Below, one piece after another: positions 7,964 through 14,208 of a stretch of 34,477 bases of DNA. The notes under the pieces were generated by a model that was not told the DNA's origin, ran no database searches, and was given only the letters and a program-made list of their open reading frames with translations. Both the position numbers and the translations under genes were made by a program. Source of the stretch: Cognatishimia sp. F0-27. GTDB lineage: Bacteria; Pseudomonadota; Alphaproteobacteria; Rhodobacterales; Rhodobacteraceae. The DNA lies in the NCBI RefSeq assembly GCF_020667845.1, contig NZ_JAFMPQ010000047.1, forward strand, positions 1 to 34,477, in the 5' to 3' direction. How positions within the stretch are numbered: the stretch's first letter is position 1; the number at the start of each line of letters is the position of its first letter.

Positions 7964-10111
7964 ATGTCCCTTTTCCAAGCGATGCCCGACCCGACCATCC
8001 GCCGCAGCGTTGACGACGATTTGCCCGCCGATGCCACCACAACCGAGACGATTGCCCTTTTGCCGGGCGACGCCGTGACCTTTGACGGCACGATCGGCTT
8101 TGGCGGCGACCAGGACTGGATCCGGGTGGAGGTGCCTGCGGGTGCGGAGCTTCAGGTTGGCATGGATGGGCTGACTTTTGGCGACCCGCTCTTGCGGTTA
8201 TACGACGCCGACAGCCGCCAGATCGGGTTCAGCGACGATGCCAATTTTCTCGGAGAGCGGCTGAACCCGTTTCTGAACCTGCCCTTCGCGGAGGCGGTCA
8301 CCGTCTATATCGGTGCGCAATCGTGGTCCTCGAGACAGACCGGCGATTACAGGCTCTATATCGAAGCGGTCACATTGCCTGTTCTGAGTGCTGGTGAGAG
8401 TCTCGATGGGGCGCTCCTCGGTACGGGGGATCGCGATCAGGTGTCCCTCGCGCTCGAGGCCGATGCGGCCTACGCGCTGTCCGTGTCCTATCCGTCAGCG
8501 GATTTTGGTATTCGGGTCAGGGGGCCGCTGTCCACGGTGCTTTCGCGGGAATTCGTTGACGGCGACACCGTCGATGAGCGGTCGATCGTGTTCCTGCAGG
8601 ACGCGGCGGCGTTGAACCTGGTGGTTGAGGTGGGCACGTTTGGCATCGCCGGGCCCTCGCCTTACACGCTCAGCCTGACCGCGCTCACCACAATTGCCGG
8701 CACGCTTGAAGCGGATGTCTTCACGACCGGTGACACCGGCTCTTATGGCCGTTTGCTGGCGGGGGATGACACGGTCACCGGCGGTGCGGGGGGCGACACG
8801 CTGGAAGGTGGCGGCGGCGATGACGTGCTGTCAGGCGCGGGGGGGCATGACCGGCTTACGGGCGGCTTGGGGCAGGACAGCCTCGATGGCGGGGATGGCG
8901 ATGACCGTCTCGACGGGCGTGTGGGGGATGACACGCTGACCGGTGGTGCGGGCATGGACACGCTGCGGGGCGGGCCGGACAACGACAGGCTGGATGGCGG
9001 TGGGGACGCAGACACGCTGGAAGGCGGGTTTGGCGATGACAGCATCCTGGGCGGCGACGGGGCCGATCTCCTGCGTGGCAGTGACGGGCAGGACAGTCTC
9101 GATGGCGGCGCGGGGGACGACACGCTGGAAGGGGGGCGCGACGACGATGTGCTGACCGGCGGCGCGGGGGCGGATCTGTTCCGCTTTGCACCGCCGGGCG
9201 CCGAGGGAGATGACTCGATCACCGATTTCACCGGCGGCGAAGATGCGCTCGACCTCTCGGCGCTTGGCTTTGCGAACGGCAATCCGGTGGCCCTGTTCCG
9301 CATTTCGAGCCTGAACGATGCGGGGGACATGGTCCTCGCGCTCGGGCCGGGGCGGACGCTGACGCTTGAGGGGGTCTCGGATTTGGGGGACCTGTCGGGC
9401 GATGCCTTCATCGGCGGAACGCTGGACGCGGACAGCATCCAGGGCGGGGCCGAGGCCGAGCTGATCTTTGGGCTGGCGGGGGCGGACACGATCCGTGGCA
9501 GCGTCGGAAGTGACACGATCGTCGGCGGGGGCGGCGATGACGTGATCGATGGCGGCGTGGAGCGCGACGACCTCTGGGGCGGCCTTGGCAATGACAGCAT
9601 CACGGGCGGCGGCGGGCGCGACACGCTGTCGGGGGCAAACGGCCTCGATACGCTCGACGGTGGCGCGGGCAATGACGACCTCTACGGGGGCGCGGGCGCG
9701 GACCGGCTCCTTGGCGGCGACGGGGACGATTTCATCTTTGGCGGGCGCGGAGCCGATGCCCTGGACGGTGGCGCGGGCAATGACGACCTGTATGGCGATG
9801 CGGGTCATGACACGCTCACGGGCGGTGCGGGGGAGGATTACCTGGTTGGCGGCAGCGGCGATGATCGTCTCACAGGCGGGGCAGACAGCGATCTGTTCTT
9901 TTACACCAATGGCGACGATACGATCACCGATTTCGACCCGGCCGAGGATTTCCTCGATCTTCCCTTCAGCCTGATCGACGTGCCGCTTGACGACATCACC
10001 TTTCAGACCGCGCAGGGCGATCTGGTGCTCACCTTCGCACCGGGCCGCACGCTGGTCCTCGAAGGCATATCGGAATTGTCCGAGATCGAGAGCACGATCC
10101 TGTTCTTCTGA
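7964..10111 (+). CDS. RTX calcium-binding exoprotein with two repeat blocks
   Basis: A 715-residue protein starting MSLFQAMPDPTIRRSVDDDL; the ATG at 7964 is chosen because GGAGG lies 6 bases upstream, and the in-frame TTG at 7946 has no such site. Residues about 25-130 form a PPC-like domain (GDQDWIRVEV, DPLLRLYDAD), followed by a second beta domain to about 245. RTX block one (about 265-410) ends in a DSITDFTGGEDALDLSALGF cap, and RTX block two (about 480-655) ends in a matching DTITDFDPAEDFLDLPFSL cap and C-terminal tail. The repetition of block plus cap indicates an internal duplication. There is no catalytic domain that I recognise. Type I secretion and a structural or adhesive surface role are likely. 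A palindrome follows 8 bases after the stop. Confidence 0.9.
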   Translation: MSLFQAMPDPTIRRSVDDDLPADATTTETIALLPGDAVTFDGTIGFGGDQDWIRVEVPAGAELQVGMDGLTFGDPLLRLYDADSRQIGFSDDANFLGERLNPFLNLPFAEAVTVYIGAQSWSSRQTGDYRLYIEAVTLPVLSAGESLDGALLGTGDRDQVSLALEADAAYALSVSYPSADFGIRVRGPLSTVLSREFVDGDTVDERSIVFLQDAAALNLVVEVGTFGIAGPSPYTLSLTALTTIAGTLEADVFTTGDTGSYGRLLAGDDTVTGGAGGDTLEGGGGDDVLSGAGGHDRLTGGLGQDSLDGGDGDDRLDGRVGDDTLTGGAGMDTLRGGPDNDRLDGGGDADTLEGGFGDDSILGGDGADLLRGSDGQDSLDGGAGDDTLEGGRDDDVLTGGAGADLFRFAPPGAEGDDSITDFTGGEDALDLSALGFANGNPVALFRISSLNDAGDMVLALGPGRTLTLEGVSDLGDLSGDAFIGGTLDADSIQGGAEAELIFGLAGADTIRGSVGSDTIVGGGGDDVIDGGVERDDLWGGLGNDSITGGGGRDTLSGANGLDTLDGGAGNDDLYGGAGADRLLGGDGDDFIFGGRGADALDGGAGNDDLYGDAGHDTLTGGAGEDYLVGGSGDDRLTGGADSDLFFYTNGDDTITDFDPAEDFLDLPFSLIDVPLDDITFQTAQGDLVLTFAPGRTLVLEGISELSEIESTILFF

Positions 10112-10118
10112 GGGGTGT

Positions 10119-10140
10119 AGGGTTTCGCATGCGAAACCCT
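10119..10140. repeat. GTTTCGCATGCGAAAC palindrome, copy 3
   Basis: A perfect 22-base palindrome with core GGTTTCGCATGCGAAACC, the longest of the five. It begins 8 bases after the stop codon of the RTX gene, so it would form a hairpin in the 3' untranslated RNA; there is no T-run. It is followed by a CCCTGCC-rich low-complexity stretch at 10136-10190. Confidence 0.85.
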
Positions 10141-10319
10141 GCCTGTCATGGCGTCCCCTGCCCTGCCTTACCCTGCCCTGCCCTGTCCGGTGCCCGGACG
10201 GGATCCGTTGCGCACCGGGCCGGACCAGCGTGCGCCGTGCTTGCAAAGCGTTAAGCCGCGCTTCCTAGCGTCCGGGCCGAAGCCTCGTCTGTCACGAGCC
10301 CTAGCCCGGAGCCGCGCCC

Positions 10320-11393
10320 ATGTCCGATCTTTCGCCGATCCTGTCGATGCCGTTTATCCTGCCGTCACAGGCGCAGAAACACGTCACCCATAACGAGGCG
10401 CTGCGCATTCTCGATCTGGCCGTGCAGCTCAGCGTTGCCGATGCCGACCGCACCGAGCCGCCCGCCAGCCCGGCAGAGGGCGCCCGCCATATCGTGGCCA
10501 GCCCCGCCACCGGCGAATGGGCCGGGCATGAGGGGGCGCTGGCCCAGTTCAGCGCCTCTGAAGGGTGGGTGTTCACGACCACGCTGCCGGGGTGGCGGGC
10601 CTGGAACGCGGCCGAGGCGCGCATGATCGTGTGGGACGGGACCGGTTGGGCCGGGGTGCGCGGCGAAACGCAAGAGGTCGATCTTGTCGGCGTGAACGCC
10701 ACCGCCGATCCGGTGAACCGTCTGTGTGTCTCTGCGCCGGCCACGCTGCTGAGCCATGAAGGGGACGGCCATCAGCTCAAGATCAACAAGGCCGCGACCG
10801 GTGATACCGCGAGCCTGCTGTTTCAGACCGGCTGGTCCGGGCGTGCCGAGATGGGCACCGCGGGGGATGACGCCTTTTCGATCAAGGTCAGCGCGGATGG
10901 CGCCGCCTGGGTCACGGCGCTGAGCCTCGATCCCGTGACGGGCCATGCCACGGGGGATGCGGTGCAGCAAAGCGCTGTGGACGTGACGCCGGGGCGCCTG
11001 GCGCGGGCGGATCTCGTCTATGGACCGGGCAACCTCCTGGGGCCGGTGTCGGAAGCGGGCGGGGTGCCGACAGGGGCGGTGATCGAGCGTGGATCCGGTG
11101 TGTCGGGCGAATTTGTCCGCTTTGCCGATGGGGCGCTGATCTGCTGCCATAACGGCGCGTCGCGCGAAAGCGAGCTGGCCTATGGGCAGATCTTCCGCAG
11201 CACGGCGGCGAACTGGACTTTCCCGGCCAGTTTCATCGCCCCCCCGATCGTGTCGGGGCAGGTGGTGGATGGCGAAGGCTGGGTTGCGATCAGCGCATCG
11301 ACCACCACCAATGCCACGGCCTACCGCTATTCGGTTCTGAGCGAGAGCGCCGATTGCACCTTGCGCTTTCTCGCGGTGGGTCGCTGGGCATGA
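10320..11393 (+). CDS. DUF2793 protein with tail-fibre-like C-terminus
   Basis: A 357-residue protein. The N-terminal part, with LSMPFILPSQAQKHVTHNEA (residues 8-27) and RILDLAVQLSV, is the hallmark of DUF2793, a family found in rhodobacteral genomes often near phage or gene-transfer-agent genes. The C-terminal part (about 255-357) contains GEFVRFADGALICCHN, which resembles the tip domain of phage tail fibres (typically YVRFADGTQICW). The start at 10320 is preceded by CCCGGAGCC. No other phage gene lies nearby. It may be a domesticated receptor-binding or adhesin protein; its biochemical function is unknown. The strand and position do not make a clear operon with the upstream RTX gene, which ends about 210 bases earlier. 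Confidence 0.82.
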   Translation: MSDLSPILSMPFILPSQAQKHVTHNEALRILDLAVQLSVADADRTEPPASPAEGARHIVASPATGEWAGHEGALAQFSASEGWVFTTTLPGWRAWNAAEARMIVWDGTGWAGVRGETQEVDLVGVNATADPVNRLCVSAPATLLSHEGDGHQLKINKAATGDTASLLFQTGWSGRAEMGTAGDDAFSIKVSADGAAWVTALSLDPVTGHATGDAVQQSAVDVTPGRLARADLVYGPGNLLGPVSEAGGVPTGAVIERGSGVSGEFVRFADGALICCHNGASRESELAYGQIFRSTAANWTFPASFIAPPIVSGQVVDGEGWVAISASTTTNATAYRYSVLSESADCTLRFLAVGRWA

Positions 11394-11493
11394 TCCGGCC
11401 TGCCGTGCGGCAAGGCTCCCGCGGGGCCCTGTGAGGATCACGGGGGCGCAGCCCGGGCCATGATCCGCCCCGCCCCGGTGTTTGTTCGATCGC

Positions 11494-11550
11494 AAACAGG
11501 CTCTGAACGCTTCATATTCGACACTGACATGGCCGTATCAGAGCCTGTTT
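11494..11550. repeat. 57-bp element with 13-bp perfect terminal inverted repeats
   Basis: The arms AAACAGGCTCTGA (11494-11506) and TCAGAGCCTGTTT (11538-11550) are exact reverse complements separated by 31 bases of lower GC. It begins about 100 bases after the DUF2793 stop. A terminator without a T-run, an operator pair or a remnant of a small mobile element are possible; I see no target-site duplication that settles it. Confidence 0.7.
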
Positions 11551-11581
11551 CCCGCGTGCCGCCCCCTCTGTCCGGAGGGGG

Positions 11582-11601
11582 CGGTTTCGCATGCGAAACC
11601 G
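11582..11601. repeat. GTTTCGCATGCGAAAC palindrome, copy 4
   Basis: A perfect 20-base palindrome, CGGTTTCGCATGCGAAACCG. On the minus strand it lies 22 bases beyond the terminal stop of the decayed RTX gene. It is identical to copy 5 at 12865-12884. Confidence 0.85.
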
Positions 11602-11623
11602 GGAGGCGTCGAGCCGGGCCGGA

Positions 11624-12577
11624 TCAGGGGGAGTGATCGGCGATGTCGCCAAGGCTGCGCACGCCCTGGAATGTCGGCGGCAGGCCGGTCTCGAACACAT
11701 GGGTCAGGGGGCCGTCCAGATCGCAGAACACCCCGTCGCGCAGGTCTTTGACGTGCCCTGCTGATCCTGCGCAATCGGTGTCGCGGTGGGGTCGCGCGTA
11801 TCCACCGCGCGGAAATCGTCGATGGTGCCCCGGCTGATGCCATCGTTGGATGCTTGGCCGTAGACAAACCGATCCGCGCCGATCCCGCCGCCCATCCAGT
11901 CATCGCCCTGCCCGCCATCGCGCGCCTCGCTGCCCGCATCACCCAAGAGCGTGCCGTTTCTGGAGCCGCCGGAGTTGGACTCCTTGCCGTTCCCGCCCGT
12001 CAGCGTGTCATGCCCGTCGCGGTTCGAGAGCCTGTCATTCCCGGGTTGTCCCGGCAGGCCGTCATTGCCGTCATCGCCCATCAGCGCGTCGTCTGCCGCG
12101 TCGCCATCCAGACGGTTGACGCCAACCCTGCCCTCCAGCGTGTGGTTATCGCCCAAGCCTCCCAGGCTGTCGTTTGCCATCCCCGCCCTGGAGGCTCTCG
12201 GCACCTATGCCGCTCAAGGCGGCGTCACTGCCGGGGCTTGTATTGATCCGTTCATTGCCCGCATCCCCGCCGGTCAGATCGGCACCCGCATTACCAAAAA
12301 CCGGGTCGTCGCCGACCTTGCCGAAGATCGTGTCGTTTTCGGGTTGAGAGGGCAGGACGATAAACCCGTCACGGCCCTCGCCCGCAGGGCGGTCGCCGCG
12401 ACGGCTGTCGTCGCCATCCCCGCCCTGGAGGCTCTCGGCACCGATGCCGTCCGCGGTCACGCTGTCATCGGCCGTCAAACCTCGGATCGTCTCATGGCCG
12501 CGGTCTCCGCCCTGTATGTCGGGGGCGCTGGTTCCGTCGATCGCGTCGGGAAGGGGGGAGCCAGAACGCGGGCAAAA
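11624..12577 (-). pseudogene. Decayed RTX protein gene
   Basis: RTX-like peptides can be read on the minus strand through this stretch, but only by changing frame. The upstream part reads DAIDGTSAPDIQGG then GIGAESLQGGDGDDS and continues with degenerate units to about 12146; another frame gives GDNHTLEGRVGVNRLDGDAA through GGGIGADRFVYGQ and IDDFRAVDTRD; the end reads HVKDLRDGVFCDLDGPLTHV in a third frame and stops at 11624-11626. Many RTX glycine and aspartate positions are lost (for example SNRDGHDTLTGGNGKESN). A unit encoding GIGAESLQGGDG is present twice (about 12181 and 12417) as a near-identical DNA repeat. No good start codon remains. This is the remains of an RTX exoprotein related to its intact neighbours. 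Confidence 0.75.
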
Positions 12578-12726
12578 GCGGGTTCAAGGGCATGGGTCTG
12601 TCTTCCGCAGGGTTGAACGGATGGGGCGTTTCAATGCCGGAAAGCGTATCGCGTGCCTGACAGGGGCAAAGCGATGTGCGCCGTGGCGAGGCGGGGCCGG
12701 GTGGGATACCTGTCTGGGACTGCTGA

Positions 12727-12758
12727 ATCAGTCTCTAATCAGCGGATTAGAGACTGAT
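12727..12758. promoter_or_regulatory. Perfect 14-bp inverted repeat
   Basis: Arms ATCAGTCTCTAATC (12727-12740) and GATTAGAGACTGAT (12745-12758) are exact reverse complements around the loop AGCG. It ends 13 bases before a GGAGG site and the ATG at 12781, so it could be an operator or a leader hairpin. It lacks a T-run in either direction. It is the longest perfect inverted repeat that I found in the window. Confidence 0.75.
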
Positions 12759-12780
12759 GTGGACGGTGATTGGAGGTGCC

Positions 12781-12933
12781 ATGATGCGTGTCCGAAAGGG
12801 GTTTGGGCGGTTTCTCTGGCACGGCAGGGTGGGTTTGGCGCCCGCGCCGCACCAGTCAGGACCGCGGTTTCGCATGCGAAACCGTCCCCGCTCTGCGCGG
12901 GGGCGCTGTCAGCGTTCCAGCAGGTCGCGGTAA
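12781..12933 (+). CDS. Possible small arginine-rich ORF
   Basis: A 50-codon frame begins ATGATGCGT with TTGGAGG 4 to 10 bases upstream, the best ribosome binding site in the neighbourhood. It reads MMRVRKGFGRFLWHGRVGLA and runs through palindrome copy 5 (PRFRMRNR) to a TAA at 12931-12933, overlapping the 3' end of the permease gene on the other strand by 25 bases. Composition is Arg/Gly rich with no recognisable domain. It may be a real small gene under the hairpin at 12727, the front end of a lost gene, or chance. Confidence 0.25.
   Translation: MMRVRKGFGRFLWHGRVGLAPAPHQSGPRFRMRNRPRSARGRCQRSSRSR
12865..12884. repeat. GTTTCGCATGCGAAAC palindrome, copy 5
   Basis: A perfect 20-base palindrome identical to copy 4. 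On the minus strand it lies 24 bases beyond the stop codon of the capsule permease gene, mirroring copies 3 and 4, which also sit just after stop codons. Confidence 0.85.
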
Positions 12934-13748
12934 TAGCTGCGCAGCAGCAGGATACCGGCCGCGCCGGTGATCAGGGCAAGCCCGTAGGCATAGACCGGAT
13001 CCACATAGGCACCGGTGTAGCTGTAATAGAACGCCCGCCGGGCCTCTCCGACGGGATGCACCAGAGGGTTCCATTCCAGCCATTCGCGGTAGGGCGAGGG
13101 AATCTTGTCATGCAGGAACAAGACCCCCGAGATCAGCACCAGCGGCCGGGTGATCACCGACCAGACCGTCTGCCAGATCGGCGCGCGCGAGACGAGCACG
13201 CAATTCAGCATGCCGAAGCCAAGCCCGAGCATGGCCGCCATGGCGAAGGCGTTGAGAAGGCGCGGCAGGTCGAGAATGGTGCGGGTTTCGGTTGTCATCA
13301 GGATCACCGAGAAGATGATCAGGCTGACCATGGAATGGGTCAGCACCGCGAGGATGAACCGCGCGGCAATGGCGTCGACGAAGGTGACCCGCGGATAGGC
13401 CAGCAGCTGGCGGGAATAGTTGATCGATTGCTGGGTTTTGCTCGACACGACCATGAACATGCCGAAGGGCAGGAACCCCGATGCGTAATAGATCGCAAAG
13501 CTGGTGCCGAGAGGCGGGGATCGAAACCCGGTCGAGAAGATCGCCACCATGACCGCCAGCGCGAGGGCGGGTTCGAGCACCGCCCAGGCATAGCCCCCGG
13601 GAGAGCGCCCATAGGTGGTGGACATCTCGCGCAGGATAAGCGCTGCGATGGTGCGCAACGAGGCCGCGCGGGGGATGTGATCCTGGGGCCGGCCGATCGC
13701 CTGTGGAGGGGGGAGGCTGTCGGCATAGGTGTCGGCGCTTCTGGCCAT
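12909..13748 (-). CDS. kpsM: Capsule/polysaccharide ABC exporter permease (KpsM-like)
   Basis: A 279-residue ABC-2 type membrane protein. The N-terminal cytosolic segment contains ALILREMSTTYGRSPGGYAW, typical of KpsM/CtrC/BexB permeases; about six membrane spans follow (for example ALALAVMVAIFSTGF, FILAVLTHSMVSLIIFSVIL, AAMLGLGFGMLNCVLV, PLVLISGVLFLHD). The C-terminal WLEWNPLVHPVGEARRAFYY is another family signature. It would form the channel of an ABC exporter that moves lipid-linked capsule across the inner membrane, with a KpsT ATPase. No kpsT, kpsE or kpsD is adjacent or anywhere in the window, which is unusual since kpsM and kpsT are normally paired. The ribosome binding site is weak (AGGAAG about 13 bases upstream). 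The exact transported glycan cannot be told. Confidence 0.9.
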   Translation of the reverse strand: MARSADTYADSLPPPQAIGRPQDHIPRAASLRTIAALILREMSTTYGRSPGGYAWAVLEPALALAVMVAIFSTGFRSPPLGTSFAIYYASGFLPFGMFMVVSSKTQQSINYSRQLLAYPRVTFVDAIAARFILAVLTHSMVSLIIFSVILMTTETRTILDLPRLLNAFAMAAMLGLGFGMLNCVLVSRAPIWQTVWSVITRPLVLISGVLFLHDKIPSPYREWLEWNPLVHPVGEARRAFYYSYTGAYVDPVYAYGLALITGAAGILLLRSYYRDLLER

Positions 13749-13815
13749 GGGGGTGGGTGTCTTCCTGCGATGTGTGCGGCGGGATCATCCCAAATGCGCG
13801 CTCCGGGTGCAAGGA

Positions 13816-13893
13816 GGGGGCGGGCCGGGCGCAAAAGAAGCGGGGGCGGGCCGGGCGCGCAGGAAGCGGGGGCGGGCCGGGCGCGAAAGGAGC
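13816..13893. repeat. 26-bp tandem repeat, three units
   Basis: Three adjacent 26-base units at 13816-13841, 13842-13867 and 13868-13893 share GGGGGCGGGCCGGGCGC followed by a variable purine-rich end (AAAAGAAGC, GCAGGAAGC, GAAAGGAGC). A degenerate fourth unit follows. It lies 68 bases upstream of the permease start and is likely a length-variable array. Confidence 0.85.
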
Positions 13894-14006
13894 GCGGGCG
13901 GGCGCGAGACCGCCGCGGGGCCTTCAGAGAGCGTGGGGCGCAGGGAAGGGCAGGCATGGCTGCGGGGAGGATCCCCGGGCCGAGATGCAAGCCGCTGGTC
14001 GGGGAT

Positions 14007-14073
14007 GGGGGCGCTGCCCCCGTCTTTGCAGGCAAAGACTCCCCCGGAGTATTGCGGGACAGAAGAAACCGGG
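14007..14073 (+). repeat. Rhodobacterales-type intergenic hairpin repeat, copy 2
   Basis: Hairpin 1 is GGGGGC-GCT-GCCCCC (14007-14021 region). Hairpin 2 is GTCTTTGC-AG-GCAAAGAC (14022-14039). The tail TCCCCCGGAGTATTGCGGGA then CAGAAGAAACCGGG matches copies 1 and 3. The stem of hairpin 2 shares almost no sequence with the other copies yet pairs perfectly over 8 bases. Confidence 0.85.
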
Positions 14074-14173
14074 ATGCGGCCCTCAGGCAGGCCATGGCGC
14101 GCTTGTGGGCGTCGCAGGAGGGGGCCTGTGCGGCCCGGGTCTCCGGGGTTGGCCGGTTGCTGGCGGGAGGTTG

Positions 14174-14196
14174 GCCGGGGCGGCGCGCGCCCCGGC
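14174..14196 (-). terminator. GC-rich hairpin after the CAP-RTX gene
   Basis: A 9-base stem, GCCGGGGCG and CGCCCCGGC, with loop GCGCG lies 13 bases beyond the stop codon of the CAP-RTX gene. It has no T-run, so termination may be weak or factor-dependent. Confidence 0.45.
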
Positions 14197-14208
14197 GATC
14201 CCTGTGTC

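Larger units (their letters stand above)
12578..12908. other. Spacer with strong hairpin, small ORF and palindrome
   Basis: The spacer between the decayed RTX gene and the capsule permease holds the 14-base-arm hairpin at 12727-12758, a good ribosome binding site and start for a 50-codon frame at 12781, and palindrome copy 5 at 12865-12884. I see no larger gene. Confidence 0.5.
13749..14208. other. Intergenic region with a 26-bp tandem array and repeat copy 2
   Basis: This 460-base spacer lies between the capsule permease start and the end of the CAP-RTX gene. It contains three 26-base tandem units (13816-13893), the conserved hairpin repeat (14007-14073) and a GC hairpin just beyond the CAP-RTX stop (14174-14196). 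I see no gene that I would support, although its low AT content leaves several frames open. Confidence 0.6.
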
